Assembly (NCBI GenBank): GCA_021234535.1
Contig: CM037842.1
Span: 23,995,106 to 24,059,105, forward strand
Direction of reading: 5' to 3'
Length of the DNA stretch: 64,000 nucleotides
Source: Stichopus chloronotus
Taxonomy: Eukaryota; Echinodermata; Holothuroidea; Aspidochirotida; Stichopodidae
The translations under genes and the position numbers were made by a program. The notes under the pieces are model-generated. The model ran no database searches, was not told the origin of the DNA, and worked only from the letters and a program-made list of their open reading frames with translations. How positions within the stretch are numbered: position 1 is the first letter of the stretch; the number at the start of each line of letters is the position of its first letter. Shown piece by piece: positions 1 to 12,994 of the stretch.

Positions 1-3000
1 ATAAATACCTGCCAAAGCTTCATCTCCTCAAAACATCATGCATGTGATGAGTGATGGAAGATGCATCATTTGAATTTTGAAAAGTTTGGGTGAACAAATT
101 AGTGTTGAGCAACAAATAACTGAATTTCTATCTGTGAGAAACTTACTTCTTGAAAAGAAGGGCACTGTCCTTCCTTATTGTGAATAATCTATCATTCTGC
201 GTCCACAAACATTGCTTTCAAAAATATGGATGTTTCCTGTAAAACAAACGCCCTATTTCCCTTTAAGTATTGGCCTAGGAGTTTAGAATTTAAATTAAGT
301 AGCACAGTGAGCACAATGAAGGTATACTTGAAAATGTACTGTATAGTGCAAGGGATACTAGAATTGCCTGAATGCCTGTCTGAATAGAATTCTAATTTGG
401 TAGACTGAACTGATAGAAGTCACTTTGCAAACTGCTGTACTGTAAGTCTCATCTGTTATTTTAAATGGAAAACATAGCCTCTCTTTCCAGACAAAACTGC
501 AAAATTCTTAGCAAAGTAACTACTCTTTTTTAATTTAGGGCACTTGAGAAGAAGTGAGTAGTAGCAAAGACATTGACAACTAATACTGATGCTTACCAAG
601 TACAGTGTTTACAATACTAGCAAGCAGTTTATGTACTAACTTAGCCTGTACTAGGGTTACCACTGCTAGCCCTGAGGTCAAGTTGCAAGGTCTCAGACAT
701 CTGGAGTTATGGAACACAATTCTTCACACAGAGAGTCACATCACGTATATGGGTGAAAACCTTCCCCGCTGTCCATTGGTATTTCCTTTAACTTGGACCT
801 TTTCCTCTTTGTTGGTATCTCGTGGCACTAAAATCTGCTCCGCCCTTTGTATGCACAGCATGCAACATTAAGCTAAAAGTAGAACTTAAAATTATATTTG
901 AGAATGTATCTTTGAATATATATTGCTACAGTGCGCTTCTTCTACTGACATTGTTTCCAGTTTGAATCATGTTCAGGAGATCTGTAATACTCAGTTTGTG
1001 ACAATGTGTGAAGGTCTGTACAGAAGTACTTCCCGCAATTAAAAAAAAAATATACATCACAGTCATACCCACCAAATTCTATACATGTAGAAGCCTAATT
1101 TGGACATTCTATAAACATTTCCTAAACAAACAAAAACAAGCAGTAAATAACTTCCAAGATGTTTGACCATCAAGAGAAGTACTACTACAGTACCGCAAGC
1201 CTCAGCTCAGCTGTGCCTTCTGTTACATTCCACTTTCACAGACTTAATTAATTGTCCCTACAATGTCAATTTTCCCCTCATTGCCGACCAGCCAAAACTA
1301 TGCGATAAGTGAAATGAATAAGTGAAAGAAAGATACTACAGTAAAAGAAAGAAATTTATGTCCTGCTATAAGGAATTTACCATTTAAAATAACTGCAAAA
1401 AGAAGCGCTGTTTGAACAGGAATCAAATCAAGCAATATGTAGTTTTCTCTGAGTCGTCATTGTCGAGGTGCTGGCCATACATTTTTACAATACATGGTGT
1501 GAAGAGTAATTTTACCAAAAGCATGAGACGCTACAGCTTACCTCCCAAAAATGTTCATCTTAGCAATTCAAAAGTAGTAGGCTTATGGTCTATATGCATG
1601 TAACCTATGCAGGCAAAACTCCTGATATTGGAAAGTTTTTGCGTGAATTCTGGAATACCAGTGGTTGTGCTTGATCCCAAAACTACTCTGTCAAGATGCA
1701 AGGCGTAACAACTGGGCAGCTTCATTTTTAAACCTGTGGAGAGATGCATTCTATGGCGCGTTATGTATCACAGATTTGTTTTTTTCCTCAGTCAGTTGTG
1801 CAGGACGTAGGCCTGTCTATGGTATGTTTTAGCAAAGTTACCCCCGAATAACGTCTAGCACTCTGCCTGCAGATTCGCATTTACTGAAGTCGCCAAAACA
1901 TTGCCCGCTGACTCACTGTTAGGGACAAACTTGCCAGTGAAGAGACGTGGTTGACACTTTGTATAAATCTTTTGCAGATACAGGTAAATACAGTGCCAGT
2001 GATTATCGTGTGAAGTTTGGTGGGAAAATGAGAGATGGCACTCTGTGGGGGTCAGCTAATGAAGGGAAAATTACACTACAGTAATGTTATTGCGGCAAGG
2101 GCTGTGAAGAGGAGTGTAAATGTAATGACTGCCAGTGCCATGTAACAGAGCATGCAGCTTGCTTGAGGACTAAGGCGTACCTGTATTCTCAGAGTAGATT
2201 TAGCAAGCTGGACCTAAGGATAGACTAATGCCTAAGTAGTTTCCGCCCCTTAAAAAATGTTGTCCGCGCTTAATTTTTTTTGGGGGGGGGATGAAACACT
2301 GTTTTTAGCGGCAAAAAATAACGACACGAAATGAAGATTAGTTCAAATTTAAGACTTCATGAACACGACTTATGTCGAACATGGCCCAAATGTATTTATA
2401 TTGATCGAGGGTCAACAAAATTTTTATTCTTTTTTATTCTTAACGTACAGATCATGCATGCTTTCTACTGCCTCACCCAGTGTCGGTCGAACAGTACAGG
2501 CGCACACTAAAAGGTGTTTTGAATTTGAACATTCTTGAAGTGAAACACTTAAGTTCTGCCTACAGCTGCTTTGTGAACATGTTTAAAAATTCAAGATAGG
2601 GCCTACTGTAGGCTAGGCCACTTAACTTAGCCAGATTAACTTTAAGGCCTATTTTTGAGGAATTAACTTAGGTAACACTGAGTCATGGCCAGAGTCATTT
2701 ATAATGAGCCTGGAACTGATACAACAAATTTTTGACATTTACTTCTAAAACAGTGACAGAAAGTCCAATGAAAGTCCCATGATTTAAGGGTGGAAAATCA
2801 GGAGCGGAAACTACAGAACCAGGGCAGAAATTAAAGGATCGCCTACGCCTACGGATAAGCTGTAGTCACAGTACGTGAAAAATGACCGGAATTTTCTACC
2901 TTTAACTTAGTAACTAAATACTGGTAGAAATAATCGACGACCGATGGTGATGATTCCAAGAACTCTTGACATAGTCCTATGCCCAAGCAAGTTTATGCCA

Positions 3001-3385
3001 GTTGTAAAGTAAGCCCATGAATGATTTAGCCTAAGGCTAGGCTAATTCAAATCATAATGACCCACGCTAAAACTCACAAAGGCTGAAGCCTTGATAAATA
3101 GGCCTACATATGAAATTGACTCGGGGACTAGCCCACATTCCTACCTTTCTTCCTGTGATAATAGACGGGGATACCGTGTAAGGCTAGGCCTAAGCTAAGC
3201 CTAAATTTAGTAAATGGTCAGTTTAAAAGAGTTGTTAATCAGCAACGTTAAATGTTAACGCTACAGGACGAATCCCATTCAAAATTTTAGCCTAAAACCG
3301 TGAACGAAATTCATTTTGAGCCTAAGTTAATCTGATAAAGCCGAAGAACCGAAAGAAACGTAAATTGATATATATGATTACATAC
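1..3385. other. No supported gene; possible intron of the minus-strand gene
   Basis: AT-rich, apparently unique sequence with many AGGCCTA-like words, especially at 2590-3330. Open frames here (for example 605-871 and 1555-1749) show no domain and no convincing splice-site pairing. A donor-like site on the minus strand at 1542 (GGGAG then GTAAGC) follows sequence with stops in all frames. If the signal exon at 3440 is real, this is its first intron. Confidence 0.4.
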
Positions 3386-3440
3386 CTGAACTTATAAACA
3401 CAAACGAAATTAAAACGAAAATCCCGAGCTGGAAGTCCAT
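3386..3440 (-). CDS. Candidate first coding exon (signal peptide) of a minus-strand gene
   Basis: Read on the minus strand from 3440, ATG opens 18 codons, MDFQLGIFVLISFVFISS, plus one base, then the donor GTATGT at 3385-3380. The start context is AAAATGG. The leader is strongly hydrophobic, and its length and phase equal those of the + strand Ig gene's first exon, which hints at a related secreted or membrane gene reading leftward. I could not recognise any following exon between 3385 and 1, so the rest may lie outside the window. A chance hydrophobic ORF is the alternative. Confidence 0.5.
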
Positions 3441-3560
3441 TTTTAACAGCTTTCGAGTAGAAGGCAATACAGAGCAATGATTGATTGAGTGTACCGCCGT
3501 CGTCGCGTTCCGTACCGTTACACTTTGTTGTTCCAACTTATTTAATGTTTCCGTAATATG
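3441..3560 (-). promoter_or_regulatory. CpG-rich stretch, likely promoter or 5' UTR of the minus-strand gene
   Basis: The stretch contains a cluster of CpGs (CGCCGTCGTCGCG and neighbours) in otherwise CpG-poor, AT-rich DNA, immediately upstream on the minus strand of the candidate signal-peptide exon. Its position and composition fit a transcription start region. No TATA box or initiator is clear. Confidence 0.35.
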
Positions 3561-3784
3561 TACGTTGAGTCAATCAGCTCTAGGTAGTGCATCCGCATAA
3601 AAGCCCGATACTACATGTAAGGGTGACCATTTGTAGGGAGTGAACATACGCTAAATTCTAGTAAATGGCGCTCTCCCAAAATCAATGTGCCTTGTGTTGT
3701 TGGATGCTCTGCGTTATGGTTCCTTTCCTTCTCCAAAAAGGAACCCTACCCTAGATTTGCCCGAAGTGCTCAGTAGCCCAGAAA

Positions 3785-4167
3785 TTAAATCTTCCGCGTA
3801 TAATTTGGAAAGGGACTCATCCCTGACGCGTGTAACAGGCAGGCGGCCTGTATAAGTGGAATGGAGTAAACGGCAAGTAAGGAGATACGGTAGGTTAGAA
3901 AGTGGGTAAAGTCAGAAAGGAGGCCGCTAGGAAGGGAGACCAGTGACCATGCAGGGCTACCGCTAGTGGGATGCAGGACCAATTGAATGCAGGGCCAGAA
4001 TTATACATGGGCAAGCAGGGCATGTGACCAAGGTTCTCCAAAAATAATGTTATCTCATCCCCATACAGGGAGGAGATATTGCACTTACTTGAATGGTTAA
4101 AGTCGCCAAAAATGACACTTAAAGGCTGTAATGCATCACCCCAGACAGTTTCAGTTCTCCCAACCAC
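3785..4167 (-). pseudogene. Possible decayed LINE endonuclease fragment (minus strand)
   Basis: Two overlapping minus-strand frames cover this stretch. One contains V-I-F-G-D-F-N-H, like the GDFN box of the exonuclease-endonuclease-phosphatase domain found in non-LTR retrotransposons, about 30 residues before the typical E-N-L-G-x-x segment. A frame change follows. No reverse transcriptase lies beyond it. The match is short. Confidence 0.3.
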
Positions 4168-4559
4168 CTACCTCTAGTCCCTCCCTCAGCCTGTCTTACA
4201 TTCCTCCACATGTGTAATCAAAACAATGGATCCATGTGTACGCTATGTAATACGAGCTGCTCTGCATCTTTCGAATTTGCTGGCAATCTAAGAGTACTGT
4301 AACTTAGAACCAGTTGAGAATTTTCCTTTCAGGAAGGTAAAAATATAGCTCAGGGTGATGCAATACAGCCTTTTAATGGTAGCCCACCTTACACCCCTTG
4401 TACTTTTGCAACCGCTGCTGTTTGCTGCTTCTTTTGTTGTTGTTAGTGCTATTTTTAGTCTTAATCTGTTCTTAATTTTTCTTTATTTTTCAATGATAGT
4501 TGAGTATTTCTTCTCTTTTCTAAATGCAATCTACCATTCTGAATCATCTCTGCTGTTTT

Positions 4560-7555
4560 AGCCTACGTAGTGTTGATGACATTCAAAGGCTGTCCGCATG
4601 GTAGTTGTTGCAAGTGCTTTTCTAGCATTAATTGGCATAATAATTGCATTCCCAAAACGGTATTTCGACTGATAGCATTGCTTGCTTCAATTGTAATAAC
4701 TCTATCAACATTCTTGACGAAAATAATAATTCACCTTTACAGTCAATCCCGATGTTCATTCCGCAAATAGCTCCTATGATGATAATTTCAGCTATTATAC
4801 GATTACAACGTAAAAAAAAAACATTTCCACCAATCACTGGAATAATACTTTCTCACTTTACCATTCAAATGCTAGATCGTTAAAGAGACATTTTGATGCC
4901 CTCAGTCTGTAAATCACAACTTTTTCTGTAATTGAAACAGTGTAACAGAAACCTTGTTTCACGATTCATGTAATCATTTTCTCTTTACAATATTGAGGAT
5001 TATAATTTTGAACAGGTCTCTTGAAAAGGTCGTGGTGGAGGTATTGCCGTATACATTAACTCAAATTTAAAGTATACACTTCGCTCTGACTAAAGTATTT
5101 TCATTGAAGGTATCTTGAAATCCATTTTTATTGAAACTTTTCCCTCCAACTCCCCTGTTTAAGTTGAGGTTATTTATTGCCCTAATGGTATCATAAATAG
5201 AGCCCACAATTCATAATCATCGCTATTTATTTCTTAAAAATAAAATCAAGTCGGATTGTTTTTTTTTATAGTAGATTTCAATTGTAATTTCTTAAATGTA
5301 AATGAACATATTTCTAGTCGCTTTATCAGTCCCTTGTAATACTTTCCTTACCTACATGGGTAACTTCTACCACAGCTATCACTCCTCGATGCAATTATTA
5401 CCAATACCTTCAAGCAAAAATACACTTCTGGAATCCTATAGAGGATATTTCTGATCACTTTCCTATTTTCACTATAGTACTCTCTACAAGCTTAGTATTC
5501 ACAGGAGCCTTAATAATGTTAAAACGTCAAACTTTCGAAACATAACACCTAGCAACCTTAATACTTTTCTCTACACTCTTCAAAGTGAGACTTGGCAAGA
5601 GGTATATAACTGCAAACAGACTGATGAAGCCTTTAATTACTTAAATAGTATCTTTTGTAATTATTTCAATATAAATTTCCCTTTTACCCAACGTGCAGTG
5701 ATTGGGAACAGTAACACCAATGAGGATTGGTTGACTGCATCTATTCTGAATTCAAACTCAAAAAACGTCCCTATAAAAATATTTAAGACGTCGAACTGTT
5801 AGTAACTTAAATGAGTATAAATGGTATTGCAATCACTTAACGTTTGTAATTTGTTGTGCCAAGAAGTCTTTTCTATAACCATTTATTCAGAACTGCAACA
5901 ATAATATTAACAGTACCTTGCGTTCCATTAATCGCACCCTACATGGTACTAACAACAAAGCTTCTATTGCTCGTATCAAAAATAATGACAAAATTAGTTA
6001 CTGATCCCAAAACAATTCAAACAAACAATTATTTTACAAATATCGGCCTATTACCCTAAGTACTATTCCAAATTCTTATTTCAATTTTCATAATTATTTA
6101 GAAAACCCAGTGGCTGATTCATTGTCTATTAGCCCTACGAGCTGTGATGAAGTTAAAAAAATCATTATGTCGCTGAACCTTGTTTCAGTCATGGTTTCGA
6201 CGGGATTTCGTGCAACGTTATGAAGCACGTCGCCCTCTCTCCTGCAGCCACTGACATATGTTTTCAATCTCTCTTTTAGTCAGGGAATTTTTCCTAACTT
6301 GTTGAAAACAGCACGTGTCGTTCTTCTCCTTAAAAGTGGTGATACGGAAATGTCAACAATAATAATAAGCCTATCTCTGTGCATTCGCGTGCTTTCGGAA
6401 GATTCTCGAAGAACTTATATTTTCTACATTTTATAATTTCCTGAACAAACACAATGCTTTTTATGATTACCAGTTTGGTTGTTTGCCAGGTCGTTCCACC
6501 GCCTATATGCTCTGTTGCATTTGACTGATACTGTAGCCAATGTTTCTGAAAAAAAATCGTTATGCTTCTGAGACTTTCTTAGACCTGTCAAAAGCCTTTG
6601 AAACCTTGGACCATTTTGTTTTACTTTCTAAACTAGAACATTATGGTGCTCACCGAACTACACTTAATTGGTTTAAGAGCTACCTTTGTAATCGACATCA
6701 ATTTTTAATTGTTAATGATACTGTCTCTAACTCCAAACCCATCAATTGCTGGGTTCCGCAGGGGTCTATTATCGGCCCTCTGCTTTTTGTAATATTAATG
6801 ACTTGCACAAGGCCAGCGATACACTTCGCATTATATCGTAGACTGATATTAACAATCTGTTTAACTCCCATCAGGATGCTGATGTTCTGCTACAAACTGT
6901 AAAGCAGAGATTCGAATATGTGTTTAACTGTTTGTGTGCTAACAAATTATCTCTCAATATGCAGAAAACTATCTCCATTATCTTCCGATCCTCGTGTAAA
7001 GCTCTTCGTATTGACGTTCATGCTATTAATCTTTGTAGTGTGAGAATCAAGTTATCAAAGTCTACTATAAGTTTCTAGCCTCGGTCGTTATTGACCGGCA
7101 CCTTTCGTGGAAAGATCATGCCAACTTTATCAGTAAGAAAGTTTCCAGGGGTGGGATAATTATCTTCGTACTTTCTTAAGTAAAAACATCTTGATTACGC
7201 TTCAAAATACTCTTATTCTTCCTTACCTTTCCTATTGTAATAATAATAATATTGTATAGGGAAGTACCTATGTATGAACCAAGCATTCAGCCACTTTTTC
7301 TCCTTCAGAAAAGTACTCGCTTTATTTTGAACAAACATTATTTCAGTCATACAAATCCAGTTTTTGTGAATTTGAACATGTTAAATATCTATGACTTGAA
7401 TAGGTGTCACACCTGTATTTTTACATATAAATGTATGAAAGATAATGTCCTCCGTATTTCATATTCTGTATATATTTTCTATTTCAATTATCATTTTGTA
7501 AATGTTTTCAAAGAGACTGAAATAAATGTTATACAAAAAAAAAACAAAAAAAGAA
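4560..7555 (+). mobile_element. Degenerate non-LTR retrotransposon (jockey/CR1-like LINE)
   Basis: Order and content fit a LINE ORF2 read left to right. Around 4850-4900 there is an amino-end segment (S-H-F-T-I-Q-M-L), and at 5025-5090 an endonuclease piece, K-G-R-G-G-G-I-A-V-Y-I. The reverse transcriptase at 6560-6800 carries D-L-S-K-A-F-E-T-L-D-H and V-P-Q-G-S-I-I-G-P-L-L-F. A carboxyl part follows at 7290-7450 (L-L-Q-K-S-T-R-F-I-L, then D-L-N-R-C-H). It ends in ATAAATG and an A-rich tail at 7530-7560. Stops and frameshifts break it throughout, and the catalytic FADD box is not readable. It is a dead copy. Confidence 0.85.
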
Positions 7556-7565
7556 GAAGATGAAA

Positions 7566-7930
7566 ACAGTCTCACTCATCAACAAGTCATCGTCAACACC
7601 CACACCCCCCCCCCCCTTCTCCCTTTGGAGAAAACCTGGAACAGCGCCTGTAAAATGTTATATATTAGTGACGAAAGTATGATGTTCATGTTCAACTTTA
7701 AACTTTTATCATGTACTTGTATAAGCTGGTGTCTAATATATCATTAGTAAAATTAAAGTATAGTTGTAAAACAAATAACTACAATTTGAGTGTGGATCGT
7801 ACCCTAAATCACTCAACATATTTGACATGAGAGAAGTAAAAAAGGAATTCGGTATTACTCACCTTTTTATGTAGACTAATTTACGTCAATTTATAGTGTA
7901 TAATCCAGTGCTTGAAAGTACATGTGACAG
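7566..7930. other. Unassigned spacer with a poly-C run
   Basis: AT-rich sequence after the LINE tail. A C-rich run lies at 7597-7616. No gene signal was seen. Confidence 0.5.
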
Positions 7931-9115
7931 GAAAAGCATGCAGTATTGACCAAATTTATAATTAATAAAAATGTTGAAAAAGTCACAGTTTTCATGATAT
8001 TCCTATCAAACATTGACCATTTTGCAAACAAATTTCTCTTTTACAATTGCATCATGGATAAACATAAGTCAAATATGCAAATTTGTGACGTCCAGGGAGG
8101 GACTCACCTGATATTCCTTATCATACGTCATCCTTTGTTAACTTAACCTTTATTTCAAGGACAACTGAGAAAGTTATATGTCCTGAGTGAATTATTTTAG
8201 AAGCACGTATTGCCTTCCGTAGAGATATTGATATCGCTTACCAATGTGAGACCAGTAATTAAGTAGTAAAGAGATAAAATGGTAAAGTGATTGCGTGCGT
8301 AAGCAAAATGTACAAACATTGAAATTTCATGTCCAAAAGTTTGGCAAGGCTTTTAATTGCACCATTCAGACGATTTAAGAAATAAAACAGGTTCCATGTA
8401 GTTAATTCTGCCATATGATTTCAAGTTCTTTTAACATAACGACAAAAGCTGTATACAATAATGTAGTGGTTGACAGTTTTCATTCAAATCAACCTTGTGC
8501 TTCTTTGAGCAAGCCAATGGGAAGTATACTAGTATTGAATATTCAGTTAGTCAAAACACCTCAGGATCACTGACGCCGCAATATGATCAGTTTGTAGGTT
8601 ATTTGTAGATACAGTGATTCCTTTCACCAAATACTACTATTCCAGATACCAACCAAGGAGCGGCGATTTGAGTAACTTGTTTTTGATACACAATGAGACA
8701 TGTGCTGCATATTCATTACAAGCCGCTTACAACAGCAGGCGTTAATTTTCAAATATGATTTCTGTTTTTTACTGTTTTCTGCCAAATCCCGCTACTTTTC
8801 AAAGTGGTTACTATCATTTTTGTGCATGGAAAGACGTAGTTCGTCCACATACATGCACCTCGCGTGCACATTTGTAAATAAAGGAAAAGTTAGGATCGAA
8901 CATAATCTTATCCATCTGGCTTTCAGTACACACGCAATCACTTTAGGTTCTAACAGAAGAAATACTGACACTGTGCAATCCCCTTACATCGTCCGCGTTG
9001 TATTTTCATCAAACTTTGTAAAGCAGTATCTCAAAACGGTACCAGATAAAAACACGATTCCAACGGATTATCACTCGGGACTTCAGTCTGCAACTTCTGG
9101 ATAGAGCTCTCTTCT
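7930..9115 (+). repeat. Dispersed repeat, copy 1
   Basis: The words around 8060-8270 (TATGCAAATTTGTGACGTC, then GTTTCAAGGAC-like text and GATATTGATATC) recur in the same order at 63065-63250. The part at 9000-9110 (ATCTCAAAACGG, TTCCAACGGAT) recurs at 63320-63440. A partial inverted copy is at 11200-11720. No coding frame is conserved among copies, so it is probably a non-autonomous or decayed mobile element. Confidence 0.55.
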
Positions 9116-10374
9116 ATAGATGCAAGTCACTTTATCTTAAAGGATTTCAAATTAGTAGCCGATTGATTGTTAGAAAAAAAAAACATTCGTAAACCTGAAA
9201 TCATTTTTGAGGATGACCTGGGAAATAACACGAAACATTGTCGTTTTATTTTTAATCCTTTGCAGAAAACCTTGTTTAAGAAGATGAGCCGTGCACTTAT
9301 TACAGTGATGATCTATTTTGTGCTAACTCACTGCAGCTGGTAACAAATTCATCAAGCTGGTTTCGTCATGAATACCGGACGCCAGTCAATTGTTTTATTC
9401 GAGTTTTTGGTATTATTTTTTTCCATCGTTTTGTTATTTTCTTGCTTCAAATTATAGGCCTATATAACTTTCACAACGAGAGCAGTTTGCTGTATCAATG
9501 CATAAGACGGTGAGAAAGACGGTGAGACGGTGCGAAAATCATTATGATTGGGACAATGAAAGTGAAAAGAATCAGAGCGGTATTTTAATTCAATCTCTGT
9601 AAATGACCTAAGTTTGGCAAATTGACCCAGCTTCTTAAAAACATCTCAAAGATTCAATTCTTTTCTTTTATGAGAGAGAGAAACGTGAGACATTTTGTTG
9701 CAACTTACATTCGCCATCGACTAGTATGGAAATTTATTTCATTTTCGGGATCCTCGCAGTTATTTCCTGCAATCCAAATTACAGACAATATACATAAGAC
9801 CTATCGTTTTCTAGTTGAGATGCTGAATATAATTTTTCACGAACCCGTTAAGTTTAGCAGTATTTCAAAACACCATTAACTTTTGATACAGCCTTCTATG
9901 TCAAACGCAAATTGCAATGGGCCTAACTTGATAACAGGGGTTTCACCTATTAATGCTGACAGTTTTTGGACTAGCTCTTCGTTTGTTGACACAACTTGAC
10001 AGGCGACTTTTTCACAGCTGTTAAAACTCTGTCAAACTCATCTTTCAGTGAGGTTCAATAGTGACGAATATATAACCTAAGTACAGGAAACTTTGACTCT
10101 CTCTAAAGACAACGTAACACAGACACACCAAGGGCGTAGTACAAAGATAAATTTGAAGAGGCTCATGAGAAGGGGTAACCAAGACCCCCCCCCCTCCTCC
10201 CCGGAAGAATCGATCAGGGTTCAGGCATAGGGCACGAGAATTAACCTCTCACTGACATCACGGCTTTCACATGCATATTCAGGTTGGCGGAACGACAAAA
10301 AATAAAAAAAAAAATAAAAATGCAGGGCTGAGTGCTTAAGGAATATGGGAACCCCTAACAAATATTTAAGTGGA
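9116..10374. other. No recognisable feature
   Basis: AT-rich sequence with a poly-C run near 10186-10194 and A-rich runs near 10300. Open frames such as 9622-9879 show no domain, repeat or splice context. Confidence 0.45.
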
Positions 10375-10790
10375 GCGTCACCTTCAGTTTGCGTGGAGCG
10401 GACAAGGTAAGATTAGCTTTAGAAATCTCCCAGATGCATGGCAGAAAACGGCAATACCCTTCGGTTCTAGGCTGAATTTTATATAGCCTTGAAATAGCTA
10501 CAGGATCTCATGCCTGTAATGTCTCAATTTGTGAAGAATGGATATAAAAGAATCATATGTATGGATTCCCTTGCACTTAGGCTATAGTTGTATCCAAATT
10601 GAAATGTTGTGGGGGAGGGAACATGTTTGACAAACTGACAGGTTTGGGTGGGTGGGAGGGCATGGCAGACAGGACTATCTATAAGCGGTGAGCCACCATC
10701 AATTGGGGCAGAGGGTACAGGAAAATTTTGGCTTTTCTCCCAGATGGCGGCGGGAAAACGTCTCACAGAGAGTTGTTCAAAATTCTCAGT
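10375..10790 (+). repeat. Dispersed repeat related to the 36-37 kb units
   Basis: The words TAGCCTTGAAATAG and GGATCTCATG at 10480-10520, and CAGGAAAATTTTGGCTTTTC at about 10718-10740, recur in three units at 36100-37080 and once near 51200-51330. Unit order varies. The ORFs here are accidental. Confidence 0.5.
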
Positions 10791-11199
10791 GAGCCTTCGA
10801 AAAAAAAAAAAAACAAACAAACAAACAATCGTTCCTTCGAGCTTGCTAGTGCCTTTTCGGGAAGACTGCACCCTCTCCTGTATAAAATTCTGAATTTTCT
10901 GAAAGGAAAATATACATATCGAAAAAAAAAAAATACACCAACTGAATGATGGCCTAGAAAGTTCGGTATTTCAACTACTTTTAACTTGAATTAACTTACA
11001 GACCAGACGCGTAACCAGGATTTTGCCATGGGTGTGTTTTACAGGACAACCGTTTGGCAAAACATTGAATATTTAATCCGAAATGGTGCAATATATGACC
11101 TAAAACTGGCAACAACGACAGATTATTTTCAAATTATGAAATTTTAAATAATTTATGCAATAAAAACGCAAAAGAAACGAAAAGTTGACAGTAAGCCTA

Positions 11200-11720
11200 T
11201 TAGGTCGTGTGACATGCATCTAGAGAAGAGCCATCTCCATTCAGAAATTGCAGAGTGAAACCCTGAATAAAAATCCGTTGGAATTTTTTTCATATCTATT
11301 ACAATTTTTGAAAAATGACTTTTCAAATTTTAATGGAAATGCAAAATTGATAACGTAGTGTTGCACAGAGTCGATATTTCTTGTGTTAGCTCTCTTTATA
11401 TAATGTATTTACTTATTGGATTTCACACTGAGTGGTAAGTGATATGTATTTTTGACGGAGAAAATACATGCTTCCAAAATAAAACCCCCTGGGCATATAA
11501 AATTCTCAGTTTTCCTCGAAATGAAAGTTAATAAAACGAAGAATTTACGTAAGACATATCATAGAAGGTCATGCTTATTCATTCGCAGGTTTGGGACAGG
11601 AATTTGCCTGTAAAATTGTCAATATGTCATGCATTTTGATGGAATTTGTGGCTTTTTAACCTTTTTTAATGGTTAATGCAATAGTCCAAAATGTCATTTT
11701 CATGTCACACAAACTGTAAG
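11200..11720 (-). repeat. Dispersed repeat, inverted partial copy
   Basis: ATCCGTTGGAATTTTTTT and CAAAATGTCATTTTCATG here are reverse complements of words in the copies at 7930-9115 and 62760-63460. No conserved coding frame. Confidence 0.45.
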
Positions 11721-11844
11721 TAGAGTGAATGTCAGCTGAAATAATAAAAATGCATTGACTTCTGTTATCCAAGACGCTATCTGTATGGTACGCGGAAATC
11801 GTCAACGAGAGGCTCTGTCCAATCAGAAGTCGTCGTTGAGTAAG

Positions 11845-12115
11845 ATGCCGTCCATTCAGAAATGGCCATTCACATTCAGACATGCTGGCATTTAGAAATC
11901 ACTGCTCAAATACGGCTGCCGTCCACTCAGAAATGGTCGTTGATTCAGAGCCACCCATATAAAACTCGCCGTTCAAATACAGCAGCTGTTCATTCCGAAA
12001 CTGCCGTACGATTTCAGTGTGTGCCATTAGAAATCGCCGTTCAAATACAGCAGCCGCTCATGTAAAAATCGTTGTTCACAAAAATCGCCATTCAAGTACA
12101 GCCGTCCATTTGAGT
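11845..12115 (+). repeat. Degenerate 17-bp minisatellite
   Basis: Variants of ATCGCCGTTCAAATACA and GCCGTCCATTCAGAAAT alternate through about 270 bp. The clearest adjacent pair is ATCGCCATTCAAGTACA followed by GCCGTCCATTTGAGTGA at 12084-12117. Spacing between the best matches (68 and about 52 bases) is near multiples of 17. Confidence 0.6.
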
Positions 12116-12994
12116 GACAGTATGGACTTGGGTCATGAAGGCCGGATGTAGCAAAAATGTTGACACCGCAATCGTCCTTTTGAAGTACCCCCTTTTATCT
12201 TCTGACGTTCTCCTTTCACGTGTTTTCCAAACAATGGAATGGACATATCGAGTTATGGGTACAGTACATCGATTTCCCCAATTCACTGCACTTCTCGACT
12301 TCCGTACACACCAGATTTCGGGATTCCCCTCGCTTTCAAAATCGCAGTCCTAAATACCGCATAGAGTATATACAGTTCCTTGAATTGAAAATCCTCTAAA
12401 GTTGCCAATACCTCGCTGAAAACGTTTGAAAGTTAGGGGACTACATCCCGCAAAAATCTTCCTTTTTCCTTTTCATGTCTTACACTAAGCGTTGTGGAGT
12501 TTCAGAAGTACTATTTGTCCTCTTCATTGTTCTGTACGGTGAACAGGTAATGCACAAATTGTGAGTTTTTCTCATGCATGGTAACCCTTGTTCTTACTAG
12601 CCTAATGTTAACCATGGCAAACGTCACTAATGTCTTTTCATAGGCTAGACCTACACTACAGCCTACAGGCGTTCAGGTTGCGTTAGCTCGTTTGTTAGGA
12701 CCTATACACAAACAGCTCTAGTCTAGGCCTTGGAAGAATGATATAGCCCACTTAATTATTAATGTATTAGACTTATGTTTTAGTGTGTATAGGCTATGGC
12801 AAGTGCGCCATAATGATATACAGTACCGTCTCGTCCACGTTGGCACTCGTCTGCGTCCAAATTGCCAATCATTGCCACTTTACCCACAATTCGTCCGTGT
12901 TGTGCATGGATCCTTTGCAAACACCTAAAATACCTAACACAGTTTACCAAGACGAAATTCTTGAGTCTAAGCCGTCAAGTAAACCAATCAATGT

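Noticed and set aside
605..871. 88-codon + frame near the left edge
   Set aside because: No domain, no leader, no splice context; the length is expected by chance in 64 kb.
1555..1749. Minus-strand frame as a possible next exon of the gene starting at 3440
   Set aside because: Stops occur in all frames before the nearby donor at 1542, and no phase-1 acceptor fits.
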